A stretch of 64,000 nucleotides of DNA, from positions 16,553 to 80,552 of the forward strand of contig NZ_JAOQJW010000019.1 in assembly GCF_025567265.1 (NCBI RefSeq). Reading direction: 5' to 3'. Numbering within the stretch: the first letter of the stretch is position 1; each line of letters begins with the position of its first letter. This document shows, one piece after another, positions 23,462-32,767 of this stretch. Made by a program: the position numbers and the translations under genes. Source of the stretch: Dorea_A amylophila. GTDB lineage: Bacteria > Bacillota > Clostridia > Lachnospirales > Lachnospiraceae. The notes under the pieces were generated by a model. That model saw nothing but the letters and a program-made list of their open reading frames with translations, was not told where the DNA came from and ran no database searches.

Positions 23462-24871
23462 TCTTCTCCAACACCTATTCAAAATTCCCACTGCTTCTTT
23501 GATATCCTCTTCATTCATATTTGCATATCCCAGAAGAATCGTTGCCCGCTCATCTGTATCTTTCCTGATCCTGTAATCCGAAAGTCCATATACACGGATA
23601 TCCTCTTTTTTTGCCCGTTCGATCAGCTCATTTTCGTTCCATCTCTTTTCGAATGTCAGCAGGATATGTACTCCCGCATGCTCTCCCGATATCGCACAGA
23701 TATCTGCCAGAGGCTTCAGTGCATCGATCAGAACATCATGCCTGTTTTTATACAGAGCTCTTGTCTTATTCAAATGACGTTCGTAATAACCATCTTCGAT
23801 AAAATGTTGTACGATCATCTGATCCACCTTTGAAACGGTCGAGTTGATAAAGTTCACATTTGTCCGATACACATCCAGGAGCGATTTCGGCAGTACCATA
23901 TAACTCAGACGAATAGCCGGTGCAATGGATTTTGAAAAAGTTCCCAGATAGATAACTTTATCTTCTGCATCATATCCTTGCAGAGCCGGGATCGGTTTCC
24001 CTTTGTAGCGGAATTCACTGTCATAGTCGTCTTCTATGATATATCTGCCTTCCTTCCCGTATGCCCACTTCAGAAGCTCCATTCTTCTTTTGATTGGCAT
24101 AACGATTCCTGTCGGATACTGATGCGACGGTGTGACATATGCAATATCTGCCTCTGAATCTTCCAGCTCTGATATTCTCATTCCATTGTGATCCATTGTA
24201 ACCGGCACAGTCTCATATCCAAGTGTCTGAATCACTCTATATGCCTGCTTATATGTAGGATCTTCAAATGCAATAGTATGTTCTTTTCCAAGAATCATAC
24301 TAAGCAGTATCAGAATATAATCACTTCCCGCTCCGATCACGATCTGCTCCGGAGAACAGTCCACGCCTCGTGCCTGATACAGATAATTGCAAATGGCTCC
24401 CCGGAATCCATATTCACCTTGCGGATCTCCTGAGCGGAACAACTCCGTCCTGTCATCCAGCAAAATGTCTTTCGAAAGTTTTCTCCAGACATTATATGGA
24501 AAACTGTTAAGATCTACTCCGTTCGGTGTGAAATCATAGCGGTATATTCTTTTCTTTTCTCTCTTAGGTTCCGGCTTTTTTTCTTCTTTTTTCAGTTGGT
24601 ATAATTCATCAATCTGAGCCACAAAAAAACCGCGGTATGGCGCAGACTCGATATATCCTTCTGATAATAACTGTTCATATGCCAGTTCAACCGTACTGCG
24701 GCTGACTTCCAGATGCTTGGACAAAGCCCTGGTAGACGGGAGTTTCTCCCCATAGCGGAGTCTCCCGTTCTGGATATCAGACTTGATATGATCATAAATC
24801 TGCTCATACAGCGGCTTCTTCGAACGACTGTTAAGATTTATCGTTAATTCATTCATTTTTTTATTTTGCAC
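23459..24871 (-). CDS. MocR/PdxR-type GntR-aminotransferase regulator
   Basis: 470 residues. N-terminal GntR winged helix (PLYEQIYDHIKSDIQNGRLR, then LPSTRALSKHLEVSRSTVEL) and a C-terminal class I aminotransferase fold with PLP-lysine motif YLGTFSKSIAPAIRLSYM. Such proteins are PLP-responsive regulators of vitamin B6, GABA or other amino-compound genes rather than enzymes. It starts 4 bp after the glnS stop, so it is co-transcribed with glnS here; no pdxST is in the window, so the target is unknown. Confidence 0.9.
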   Translation of the reverse strand: MQNKKMNELTINLNSRSKKPLYEQIYDHIKSDIQNGRLRYGEKLPSTRALSKHLEVSRSTVELAYEQLLSEGYIESAPYRGFFVAQIDELYQLKKEEKKPEPKREKKRIYRYDFTPNGVDLNSFPYNVWRKLSKDILLDDRTELFRSGDPQGEYGFRGAICNYLYQARGVDCSPEQIVIGAGSDYILILLSMILGKEHTIAFEDPTYKQAYRVIQTLGYETVPVTMDHNGMRISELEDSEADIAYVTPSHQYPTGIVMPIKRRMELLKWAYGKEGRYIIEDDYDSEFRYKGKPIPALQGYDAEDKVIYLGTFSKSIAPAIRLSYMVLPKSLLDVYRTNVNFINSTVSKVDQMIVQHFIEDGYYERHLNKTRALYKNRHDVLIDALKPLADICAISGEHAGVHILLTFEKRWNENELIERAKKEDIRVYGLSDYRIRKDTDERATILLGYANMNEEDIKEAVGILNRCWRR

Positions 24872-24875
24872 CCGT

Positions 24876-26549
24876 TTATTTCTTTGGCAGTTTAAAAGAA
24901 CTCTTCAGAGATACAATACGGTTAAACACCAGATTTTCCGGTGTGGAGTCTTTCGAATCAATACAGAAATATCCATTTCTTACAAACTGGAAGCTGTCAC
25001 ACGGACCTGCTTCGTTAAAGCTGTCTTCCACATAGCACTCTTTTAAAATCTGTAAGGAATCCGGGTTCAGGTTCAGCGATCCATCTTCTTTATTATATAC
25101 TCCCTTCTCTTCATCGATCAGGTTCTCATATAATCTGACTTCTGCTTTCTTAGCCTGTGGTGCACTTACCCAGTGGATCGTTCCTTTTACCTTACGTCCG
25201 GTAAACCCGGTTCCGCATTTTGTCTCCGGATCATACGTACAATGTACCACCGTTACATTTCCTTCTGCATCCGTCTCATAGCTGACACATTTTACAAAAT
25301 ATGCATGCATCAGACGTACTTCGTTTCCAGGGAAAAGGCGGAAATACTTCTTCGGAGGATCAATCATAAAATCATTACGCTCAATGTAAAGTTCACGTCC
25401 AAACGGCACTTTTCTCACACCAAGTTCCGGATTCTCCAGATTGTTCTCTACATCCAGATATTCCACTTCTCCTTCCGGATAGTTGTCGATCACCAGTTTG
25501 ATCGGATCCAGGACTGCCATCATACGAGGCTTCTTCATCTTCAGATCTTCACGGATACAATACTCCAGCATTGCATAATCCACAGAGCTCTGGCTCTTGG
25601 ATACTCCGCACATTTCAACGAACATCTTAATGGATTCTGGTGTAAATCCTCTTCTTCTGAGAGCTGCGATCGATACAAGTCTCGGATCATCCCATCCGTC
25701 TACAATACCATCCATAACAAGCTTCTTGATGTATCTCTTACCTGTAACAACATTCGTCAGATACAGCTTGGAGAATTCAATCTGTCTCGGTGCCGGATCA
25801 AATTCACACTCTTTTACAACCCAGTCATATAATGGTCTGTGGTCTTCAAATTCCAGTGTACAGATAGAATGTGTAATGTGCTCGATCGCATCTTCGATCG
25901 GATGTGCAAAATCATACATTGGATAAATACACCATTTATCTCCTGTATTGTGATGTGTCATATGCGCCACACGGTAGATGATCGGATCACGCATGTTGAT
26001 ATTCGGCGATGCCATATCAATCTTTGCACGCAGAACTTTCTCTCCATCCTGATACTTTCCGTCTTTCATCTCTTCGAAAAGTCTTAAATTCTCTTCTATC
26101 GGACGGTCACGATACGGACTGTTCTTTCCAGGCTCTGTCAGGGTTCCGCGGTATTCACGCATTTCTTCCGCTGTCAGGTCACAGACGAATGCCTTTCCTT
26201 TTTTGATCAGCTTTACTGCACACTCATACATCTGGTCAAAATAGTCTGATGCAAAATAAAGATGATCTCCCCAGTCGGCACCCAGCCATTTTACATCTTC
26301 TTTGATGGACTCTACGAATTCCATATCTTCTTTCATCGGGTTCGTATCGTCAAATCTTAAATGAAAGGTTCCGTTATATTTCTTTGCAAGTCCTGAATTC
26401 AGAAGAATCGACTTCGCATGTCCGATATGCAGATATCCGTTCGGTTCCGGCGGAAATCTCGTACATACTTCGCTGTATACTCCTTCTGCAAGATCTTTAT
26501 CTATTTCCTGTTCAATAAAATTTTTGGAAACTGTTGTTTCTTCTCCCAT
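24876..26549 (-). CDS. glnS: Glutaminyl-tRNA synthetase
   Basis: 557 residues, class I synthetase. HIGH motif in NGYLHIGHAKS, catalytic core with DDTNPMKEDMEFVESIKEDV and HPIEDAIEHITHS, and a two-barrel C-terminal anticodon domain. The KMSKS-like loop reads LTNVVTGKRYIKKLVMDG, where E. coli has MSKRK; a K-R pair is kept. In most Clostridia Gln-tRNA is made by GatCAB, so having glnS is a lineage trait seen in some Lachnospiraceae. RBS AAGGAGG at ATG 26549. Confidence 0.95.
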   Translation of the reverse strand: MGEETTVSKNFIEQEIDKDLAEGVYSEVCTRFPPEPNGYLHIGHAKSILLNSGLAKKYNGTFHLRFDDTNPMKEDMEFVESIKEDVKWLGADWGDHLYFASDYFDQMYECAVKLIKKGKAFVCDLTAEEMREYRGTLTEPGKNSPYRDRPIEENLRLFEEMKDGKYQDGEKVLRAKIDMASPNINMRDPIIYRVAHMTHHNTGDKWCIYPMYDFAHPIEDAIEHITHSICTLEFEDHRPLYDWVVKECEFDPAPRQIEFSKLYLTNVVTGKRYIKKLVMDGIVDGWDDPRLVSIAALRRRGFTPESIKMFVEMCGVSKSQSSVDYAMLEYCIREDLKMKKPRMMAVLDPIKLVIDNYPEGEVEYLDVENNLENPELGVRKVPFGRELYIERNDFMIDPPKKYFRLFPGNEVRLMHAYFVKCVSYETDAEGNVTVVHCTYDPETKCGTGFTGRKVKGTIHWVSAPQAKKAEVRLYENLIDEEKGVYNKEDGSLNLNPDSLQILKECYVEDSFNEAGPCDSFQFVRNGYFCIDSKDSTPENLVFNRIVSLKSSFKLPKK

Positions 26550-26632
26550 GGTGTCCTCCTTAGGTTTTAACTATACATTATGCTCATTATCTTATCATAA
26601 AAAATATGATGAAACAAGGGAAGATACCTCTT

Positions 26633-26965
26633 TTACCGGTTTTCGCAGAAAAATGTAAATGCATCCAGAAATTCAGAATTACTTGGACACTTGATCGCAT
26701 GGTAACCAAGGATCTCCATCATAAGTTCTTTATCTTCTTTCCAACACTTATCAACGACTACACGTATCCCGCGTTCCACATTATAAAAACTGGTTTCGTG
26801 TTTTTCTCCTATCGGGATATATATATCATTCTGTGTCGCAAACGGCTTTTCTTTTGTATGGAATCCACTGATGATATCTGCAGCATCCAACAGATAATAG
26901 TATCCTTTATATCCTGATGTGACTTTAAATCTTCTGAGTGTCTGTATCATAATATTCCTATTCAT
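26633..26965 (-). CDS. Stand-alone Spo0A C-terminal-like domain protein
   Basis: 110 residues from ATG 26965 (RBS AAAGGGAGA). The whole protein resembles the DNA-binding C-terminal domain of Spo0A: IQTLRRFKVTSGYKGYYYLL, then FYNVERGIRVVVDKCW near the recognition helix position, and CPSNSEFLDAFTFF at the end (compare the RPTNSEF motif of Spo0A). The receiver domain is absent. It may be a small regulator or modulator of sporulation-type promoters. Gene lies 83 bp before glnS on the same strand. Confidence 0.75.
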   Translation of the reverse strand: MNRNIMIQTLRRFKVTSGYKGYYYLLDAADIISGFHTKEKPFATQNDIYIPIGEKHETSFYNVERGIRVVVDKCWKEDKELMMEILGYHAIKCPSNSEFLDAFTFFCENR

Positions 26966-27105
26966 AAATAATCTCCCTTTTTTGGCTCTATCTAAAAAAT
27001 AAATCACAACATGTCGTTTATCAATGATTTCGATACCAAAAACCTTCTTTTTTTATTTTTTAGACCTTTATGTGTCTGATTTCTTCGAAAAAGATCAGCT
27101 ATAGG

Positions 27106-27149
27106 TCAAAAAAAGTTTGAAGACATCTTTTTATCTTCAAACTTTTTTT
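27106..27149. terminator. Terminator after MATE gene
   Basis: Near-perfect stem AAAAAAAGTTTGAAGA / TCTTCAAACTTTTTTT with loop CATCTTTTTA, next to the MATE stop codon. Confidence 0.85.
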
Positions 27150-27157
27150 GCATTTGT

Positions 27158-28504
27158 CTATATCTTTTCCGTCCTTAAAACCATCCAGTTTCCTTTCCAG
27201 ACATACAGAATCATCAAAAGCATGCCCAAAAGCCATGAGGTCGGATAGCACATCATCACATGGCCGAGACTCTTTGCCCATGCCATGGTTCCTGCAATCC
27301 ACATCACACGGAATCCGCATAATGATACCAGAAATACAATCATGGCCTGCATCGTCTTGCCGGTTCCTCTGATCGTTCCGCCAAGCACATGCAGGATTCC
27401 AAGCATCCAGTAAAACGGGCAGAAATATTTCATAATATATACACCATATTCCACCACCTTATGGTTCGTCGTAAAGACTCCGATTACCTGCGGAGCGAAT
27501 ATCAGCAGCACAATTCCGGTTATCACAGAATACCCGGCACCCATTGCTGTGGATATGTACATTCCTTTTCTGACCCTGTCTGCTTTCCCTGCACCAATAT
27601 TCTGTCCGGCAAATGTAGTTGCCGCCATACTGATACTCAGTACCGGCAGGATATTAAATCCATCGATTTTTATATAAGCTGCAAAACCGGCCATAACTGT
27701 CGCTCCAAAACTATTCACACTTGCCTGCACGATCAGGTTTGAAAGCGAAATTACAATATTCTGGATTCCTGTCGGGATTCCGATACGGATGATCTTCGAA
27801 AGCAGATGATCATAGCATCGGATCTCCTTAATCTTCAACTTATATACATCTTCACTTCTGATCAGAAATCCCCATATAAAAATGCACGAAATCAGCTGAC
27901 TGATATCCGTAGCCAATGCAGCACCCACTATTCCGAGTTTCAATCCGACAACCATGATCAGATCCAGAAATATGTTCGAAATTGCCGCGATCATCAGATA
28001 AACCAGGGATCGCCTCGAATTCCCCACCGCATTCAGAATACCTGCCGACATATTGTAAACTACCGAAAATAAACTTCCGCCAAAATATACCTGCAGATAG
28101 ATTACCGACTGTTCAAATACCTTGTCCGGTGTTCCCATCAGGCGCAGCATCGATGGTGTCACTGTAATTCCGATTACAGTCAGAAGCACTCCTGCTACCA
28201 GCGCGATCGCCATCGTAGTATGTACGGCCTTCCTCACGCCTTCTGTATTTTTGGCCCCATAAAACTGCGAGATTACAACACCTGCACCAGTCGATGCTCC
28301 TATGCAGAAACCGATCAGCAAGTTAATGATCGCACCGCTGGATCCGACTGCTGCCAGTGCGTTACTTCCCACATAGTTGCCGACAATAATCGAATCCACC
28401 GTATTATACAGCTGCTGAAACAGATTCCCCAGAATCAGTGGAATTGCAAAGAATAATATTTCTTTCCAAATCACTCCTTCGGTCATTGTTTTCATCTTTT
28501 TCAT
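27158..28504 (-). CDS. MATE family efflux transporter
   Basis: 448 residues from ATG 28504 (RBS GAGAGGAAG). Twelve predicted membrane helices in two homologous halves. N-half motif FAIPLILGNLFQQLYNTVDS and IIVGNYVGSNALAAVGSSG; C-half IGIPTGIQNIVISLSNLIVQ. This is the NorM/DinF superfamily, Na+- or H+-coupled export of cationic drugs or metabolites; substrate unknown. Single gene, with terminator. Confidence 0.93.
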   Translation of the reverse strand: MKKMKTMTEGVIWKEILFFAIPLILGNLFQQLYNTVDSIIVGNYVGSNALAAVGSSGAIINLLIGFCIGASTGAGVVISQFYGAKNTEGVRKAVHTTMAIALVAGVLLTVIGITVTPSMLRLMGTPDKVFEQSVIYLQVYFGGSLFSVVYNMSAGILNAVGNSRRSLVYLMIAAISNIFLDLIMVVGLKLGIVGAALATDISQLISCIFIWGFLIRSEDVYKLKIKEIRCYDHLLSKIIRIGIPTGIQNIVISLSNLIVQASVNSFGATVMAGFAAYIKIDGFNILPVLSISMAATTFAGQNIGAGKADRVRKGMYISTAMGAGYSVITGIVLLIFAPQVIGVFTTNHKVVEYGVYIMKYFCPFYWMLGILHVLGGTIRGTGKTMQAMIVFLVSLCGFRVMWIAGTMAWAKSLGHVMMCYPTSWLLGMLLMILYVWKGNWMVLRTEKI

Positions 28505-28593
28505 TTTCTTCTTCCTCTCTATTACCATTTCTTTTCATATTCCAGATTTTCGCAGGATTTTTCACGATTTTCAATTAATATCACGAAAATATA

Positions 28594-28623
28594 TTGACAA
28601 ATGCACTCCTTTCAGTGTATAGT
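28594..28623 (+). promoter_or_regulatory. tRNA-Thr promoter
   Basis: -35 TTGACA (28594-28599), 18-bp spacer, -10 TATAGT (28618-28623), 27 bp before the tRNA. Confidence 0.8.
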
Positions 28624-28649
28624 ATCAACGTTGCATATCACTTATGCAT

Positions 28650-28722
28650 GCTGCCTTGGCTCAGTCGGTAGAGCGTCGCCTTGGTAAGGCGGAGGTCGGC
28701 GGTTCGATTCCGCTAGGCAGCT
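28650..28722 (+). tRNA. tRNA-Thr (GGT)
   Basis: Full cloverleaf of 73 nt: acceptor GCTGCCT/AGGCAGC, D-arm GCTC/GAGC, anticodon loop TTGGTAA with anticodon GGT (reads ACC/ACU), T-arm GGCGG-TTCGATT-CCGCT. CCA is not encoded. Confidence 0.97.
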
Positions 28723-28732
28723 TACAAGAGAA

Positions 28733-28770
28733 GTCCCGTAAAACTTTCAAATGATTGTTTTACGGGATTT
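28733..28770 (+). terminator. tRNA-Thr terminator
   Basis: TCCCGTAAAAC / GTTTTACGGGA stem then TTTTTTT. Confidence 0.92.
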
Positions 28771-28814
28771 TTTTACAATTACAAATTCAGCCGATATTTA
28801 TATCCTCTTTAGAT

Positions 28815-29420
28815 TTATTTTTCCTTTTCCAGAATCTTCTGCATCTTTCCCTTGATTCTCTGAAGTGCATTATCAATCGTCTTTGGACTCCGGTCCAGAA
28901 GCTTTGCGATCGTCTTATAATCCGTTCCCATCAGATGAAGATACAGAACTCTGCGCTCCAGTTCACTTAATTCTTTTTCCAGACGTTCTTCCAACGTCTT
29001 CGCACGTTCCTGACTGACAAGCAGTTCTTCCGGATTCGTCTCATGTCCGGATTCCATTGTATCGATCAACGAGTTTTCCCCGTCTTCTCTTTCATACAGG
29101 GAAATATAACTGTTGAGCGGACTGTGTTTCTTTCTGTTTGAAGCTTCAATTGCCGAATACAACTGTCTTGTCACACATAGCCTTGCAAAGCTGAAGAAGG
29201 ATGCTTCCTGATCCACATCGTAGTCCTGAACTGCTTTAAAAAGTCCGATCATCCCCTCCTGGATCAGATCATCCGTCTCACCGCCGAGCAGATACATTGC
29301 ATTGGCTTCTTTTCTGACTAGATTCTTATATTTTTCCATCAGATAATCGATAATTCCCGTTTCTCCCATCCGGAGTCTGCGGATCAGTTCTTCATCTGTT
29401 AATTTTTTATACTCTGTCAT
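28815..29420 (-). CDS. sigH: RNA polymerase sigma-H factor (Spo0H)
   Basis: 201 residues. Sigma-70 region 2 (KNLVRKEANAMYLLGGETDD, then LIQEGMIGLFKAVQDYD) and region 4 (LSELERRVLYLHLMGTDYKT, then IAKLLDRSPKTIDNALQRIK) match SigH, which drives early sporulation and stationary-phase genes in Firmicutes. Last gene of cysE-cysS-mrnC-rlmB-sigH, starting by ATGA overlap with rlmB. In Bacillus yacP stands between rlmB and sigH; it is missing here. Confidence 0.95.
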   Translation of the reverse strand: MTEYKKLTDEELIRRLRMGETGIIDYLMEKYKNLVRKEANAMYLLGGETDDLIQEGMIGLFKAVQDYDVDQEASFFSFARLCVTRQLYSAIEASNRKKHSPLNSYISLYEREDGENSLIDTMESGHETNPEELLVSQERAKTLEERLEKELSELERRVLYLHLMGTDYKTIAKLLDRSPKTIDNALQRIKGKMQKILEKEK

Positions 29421-30169
29421 ACACTCCTCTGTCTCACAATCTCATATGCAAGGACGCCCGCTGCCACCGATGCATTCAGGGAATCGATATCCCCCTTCAT
29501 CGGAATTCTTGCAGTAAAGTCACAGGTGTCTTTTACCAGACGTCCCACACCTTCGCCTTCATTACCAATTACGAGTCCGATCGGTCCTTTCATATTGACA
29601 TCATACATGACATCCCCGTCCATATCGGCACATACGAACCACAGACCTTTTTTCTTCAAATCTTCCATCGTCTTTACCAGATTTGTTACTTTTGCAACCG
29701 GCGTATAATTCAGGGCCCCTGCGGAAGTTCTTGCTACGGTTGCCGTCAGTCCGACTGCCCGTCTCTTTGGTATGATCACACCATGTGCCCCTGCCTGATT
29801 CGCAGTACGGATGATCGCACCGAGATTGTGCGGATCTTCAATATTATCCAGAATGATCAGAAACGGATCTTCTCCCTTTTCTTCTGCAAGCTTTAACATA
29901 TCCTCTACCTCTGCATATTCATATGCAGCAACACTTGCGATCACTCCCTGGTGTTTACCGGTCTCCGACAACTGGTTCAGACGGTCTTTTTCCACGAAAT
30001 TCAATATCGTGTCATGCTTTCTTGCCTCGCGGATGATGGATCTCACTGCACCATCCTGACATCCATCCAGTACATACAGCTTGTCTACCGGTTTTCCGGA
30101 ACGAAATGCTTCCATAACGGCATTTCTTCCTTCTATGATACTTTCATTTACATTCTTATCGTGACTCAT
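29417..30169 (-). CDS. rlmB: 23S rRNA 2'-O-methyltransferase RlmB/TrmH family
   Basis: 250 residues from ATG 30169 (AGGAG 8 bases upstream; the GTG at 30178 is too close). SPOUT-class methyltransferase with N-terminal substrate-binding domain (IIEGRNAVMEAFRSGKPVDK) and C-terminal knot with NIEDPHNLGAIIRTANQAGA, GLVIGNEGEGVGRL and IPMKGDIDSLNASVAAGVLA. Methylates ribose of a 23S rRNA G (2251 in E. coli). Overlaps sigH by 4 bp. Confidence 0.93.
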   Translation of the reverse strand: MSHDKNVNESIIEGRNAVMEAFRSGKPVDKLYVLDGCQDGAVRSIIREARKHDTILNFVEKDRLNQLSETGKHQGVIASVAAYEYAEVEDMLKLAEEKGEDPFLIILDNIEDPHNLGAIIRTANQAGAHGVIIPKRRAVGLTATVARTSAGALNYTPVAKVTNLVKTMEDLKKKGLWFVCADMDGDVMYDVNMKGPIGLVIGNEGEGVGRLVKDTCDFTARIPMKGDIDSLNASVAAGVLAYEIVRQRSV

Positions 30170-30184
30170 ATTTGACACTCCTTA

Positions 30185-30625
30185 TTATTCTTTGATACTG
30201 TCCAGACCTATTTTAACCAGTTCCAGCATTCTTTTCCACTCTTTTTTCAGATATAGATATCCAAGCAGAGCTTCAAATCCCGTCGCACGTCTGTAATCTG
30301 TAATCGACTGGTTCTTCGCCGGCGACACGCTCTTGGCATTGCGGCCTCTTTTATAGACAGCATGTTCTTCTTCTGTCAGGTGTTCCTGCATCGTACGCAT
30401 CATTTTCGACTGTGCGGACGCCTGGACATAAGAGCTGGTCTTCTGGTGCAGCTTCTGTACCTGACGGTTTCCTTCATTGATCACCAGGGATTTAATGATC
30501 AGATCATAAATGCAATCTCCGATATATGCCAAAGTAAGAGGTGAATATTCTTTAATATCCACCTCTTTCATCTGGAAAATCTCCTGCATATAAGTGTCAA
30601 ATCCCCACTCTACGCTCTTTTCCAT
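30185..30625 (-). CDS. mrnC: Mini-ribonuclease 3
   Basis: 146 residues. RNase III-like domain without dsRBD; motif SPLTLAYIGDCIYDLIIKSL holds the metal-binding Asp, and the later YRRATGFEALLGYLYL holds the partner Glu. Matures 23S rRNA ends in Firmicutes. Its start overlaps the cysS 3' end by 16 bp, the usual neighbour arrangement. Confidence 0.93.
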   Translation of the reverse strand: MEKSVEWGFDTYMQEIFQMKEVDIKEYSPLTLAYIGDCIYDLIIKSLVINEGNRQVQKLHQKTSSYVQASAQSKMMRTMQEHLTEEEHAVYKRGRNAKSVSPAKNQSITDYRRATGFEALLGYLYLKKEWKRMLELVKIGLDSIKE

Positions 30626-32016
30626 TGTACTCCTTCTCTGGTATCCTTTAAGATGATACCCTTCTCTAACAGTTCATCACGGATTGCATCGGCTCTTGCA
30701 AAGTCTTTAGCCTTACGTGCTGCCTGACGCTCCTCGATCAGTTTCTCGATGTCTTCGTCCAGGATCTCTTCTTTCTTATCTACGATCAGTCCCAGAACTC
30801 CTGTTAACTTCACAAGCAAATCGAATAATTTCTGAAGATATTCTTTGGAACTTTCTGCACCGGCCGTTGTATTGATATATTTTACAAGATCAAAGATTGC
30901 TGCAACGGCATCTGCTGTATTAAAGTCATCGTCCATTGCTTTTTCAAATCCTGCAACGAATTCTTCTGTCTTTGCAAAGTTTTCTGCTTCTGCATCTGTG
31001 ATTGCTTCTGTTTTTGCATTTTCCATAAGGAATTTCAGGTTGTCTGCTGCGTTCACGATACGCTCCAGACCATTCTTAGATGCTTCCATCAGGTCTGCGC
31101 TGAAGTTCAGCGGGCTTCTGTAGTGTGCACTCAGCATGAAGAAACGCAGTACCTGCAGATCATACTGTTCGCTGATCTCACGTACCGTACGGAAATTACC
31201 AAGCGACTTACTCATCTTCCTGTTGTCAATATTAAGGAATGCATTGTGCATCCAGTATTTTGCAAATTCCTTGCCATTTGCGGCCTCACTCTGCGCAATC
31301 TCATTTTCATGATGTGGGAATACAAGATCTTCTCCGCCGGCATGAATGTCGATCTGCTCTCCGAGATATTTCTTAGACATCTCTGAGCACTCGATGTGCC
31401 ATCCCGGACGTCCTTCGCTCCACGGAGACTCCCATGCAGGCTCTCCTTCTTTCTTCGGTTTCCAAAGTACAAAATCCAGCGGATCTTCTTTCTCATCTTC
31501 TCCGGATACCAGAAGGGAACGTTCACCCGAACGAAGATCATCCAGATTCTTGTGCGAAAGCTTACCGTAATCTTTGAACTTTCTTGTACTGTAATATACG
31601 GTACCATTCTTCTCATATGCAAATCCTTTATCAATCAACGTCTGGATCATATCTACCATACCGCAGATTTCTTCTGTCGCAAGCGGGTTCTTGGTTGCCG
31701 GTTTGATATTCATACCGTCCATATCTTTTTTACACTCTGCAATGTAACGTTTGGAAATCTCATCGGCTGTCACCCCTTCTTCGATGGCTTTTTTGATGAT
31801 CTTATCGTCTACGTCTGTAAAGTTAGATACATAATTTACATCATATCCTTTGTATTCAAAATATCTTCTGACCGTGTCGAATACGATCATTGGTCTGGCA
31901 TTTCCAATATGGATAAAGTTATATACGGTAGGCCCGCATACATACATCTTTACCTTTCCTTCTTCCAAAGGTACAAATTCTTCTTTTTTCTTTGTCATTG
32001 TATTAAAAATCTTCAT
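30610..32016 (-). CDS. cysS: Cysteinyl-tRNA synthetase
   Basis: 468 residues, class I. HIGH motif as FIHIGNARPMI, zinc ligand region MYVCGPTVYN, later HIECSEMSKKYLG and HHENEIAQSEA, KMSKS as NRKMSKSLGNF. C-terminal helical anticodon domain to DTREGVQWKRA. Overlaps cysE by 14 bp; both depend on the Cys T-box leader upstream of cysE, so cysteine synthesis and charging are switched together. Confidence 0.97.
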   Translation of the reverse strand: MKIFNTMTKKKEEFVPLEEGKVKMYVCGPTVYNFIHIGNARPMIVFDTVRRYFEYKGYDVNYVSNFTDVDDKIIKKAIEEGVTADEISKRYIAECKKDMDGMNIKPATKNPLATEEICGMVDMIQTLIDKGFAYEKNGTVYYSTRKFKDYGKLSHKNLDDLRSGERSLLVSGEDEKEDPLDFVLWKPKKEGEPAWESPWSEGRPGWHIECSEMSKKYLGEQIDIHAGGEDLVFPHHENEIAQSEAANGKEFAKYWMHNAFLNIDNRKMSKSLGNFRTVREISEQYDLQVLRFFMLSAHYRSPLNFSADLMEASKNGLERIVNAADNLKFLMENAKTEAITDAEAENFAKTEEFVAGFEKAMDDDFNTADAVAAIFDLVKYINTTAGAESSKEYLQKLFDLLVKLTGVLGLIVDKKEEILDEDIEKLIEERQAARKAKDFARADAIRDELLEKGIILKDTREGVQWKRA

Positions 32017-32716
32017 TTTTCGCGTTCTCCTCCTCTTTTTCTTCCGGTATCGGATTCTCTTTTAAACATTGCATGCGTTTCTCCATCTCCTGAATCTGTC
32101 TGTGCATTCTTATGTTATCTGCCTGCAGTTCTCTGATATCATTTGAAATCGGATCCGGCAGATGCACCTGATCCATATCGAGTCTCGGTATCTTCTCATC
32201 ATTCATCTTAACCACTCTGCCCGGCACACCTACAACTGTACAATTCGGCGGTACTTCTTCCAATACTACCGATCCCGCTCCAATCTTGGAATTTTCTCCG
32301 ATGGTAAATGAACCAAGAACCTTTGCTCCTGCACTCACCATAACGTTATCTCTCAGGGTCGGATGTCTCTTGCCTTGTTCTTTTCCGGTTCCTCCAAGTG
32401 TGACTCCTTGATACAAGGTAATATTATCTCCCAGTTCCGCAGTCTCTCCGATGATCACTCCGCTTCCGTGGTCGATAAATAATCCTTTTCCTATTGTTGC
32501 CCCCGGATGGATCTCGATTCCGGTCTTTCTTACTGCCCGTTGCGATACCCATCTGGCAAGAAAATAATGTTTCTTCAGATAGAGCTTATGTGCGATTCTG
32601 TAATGAAGAATTGCTTTGAAACTAGAATACAGGAATACTTCCATATTCGACTTGATCGCAGGATCCCGTTCCCGTATCACCTGAATTTCTTCATTGACAT
32701 ATGATATGATGCCCAT
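32003..32716 (-). CDS. cysE: Serine O-acetyltransferase
   Basis: 237 residues. Makes O-acetylserine for cysteine synthesis. N-terminal helical part, then left-handed beta-helix with IHPGATIGKGLFIDHGSGVI, IGETAELGDNITLYQGVTLG and VVLEEVPPNCTVVGVPGRVV. A C-terminal coiled extension (about 180-237, ELQADNIRMHRQIQEMEKRM) is present in Firmicutes-type CysE. RBS AAAGGAG before ATG 32716. Confidence 0.95.
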   Translation of the reverse strand: MGIISYVNEEIQVIRERDPAIKSNMEVFLYSSFKAILHYRIAHKLYLKKHYFLARWVSQRAVRKTGIEIHPGATIGKGLFIDHGSGVIIGETAELGDNITLYQGVTLGGTGKEQGKRHPTLRDNVMVSAGAKVLGSFTIGENSKIGAGSVVLEEVPPNCTVVGVPGRVVKMNDEKIPRLDMDQVHLPDPISNDIRELQADNIRMHRQIQEMEKRMQCLKENPIPEEKEEENAKNEDF

Positions 32717-32767
32717 CTATGATCTCTCCTTTTTATAAGTTTACCGCCTGTTCTGTATGCTTTGGTA

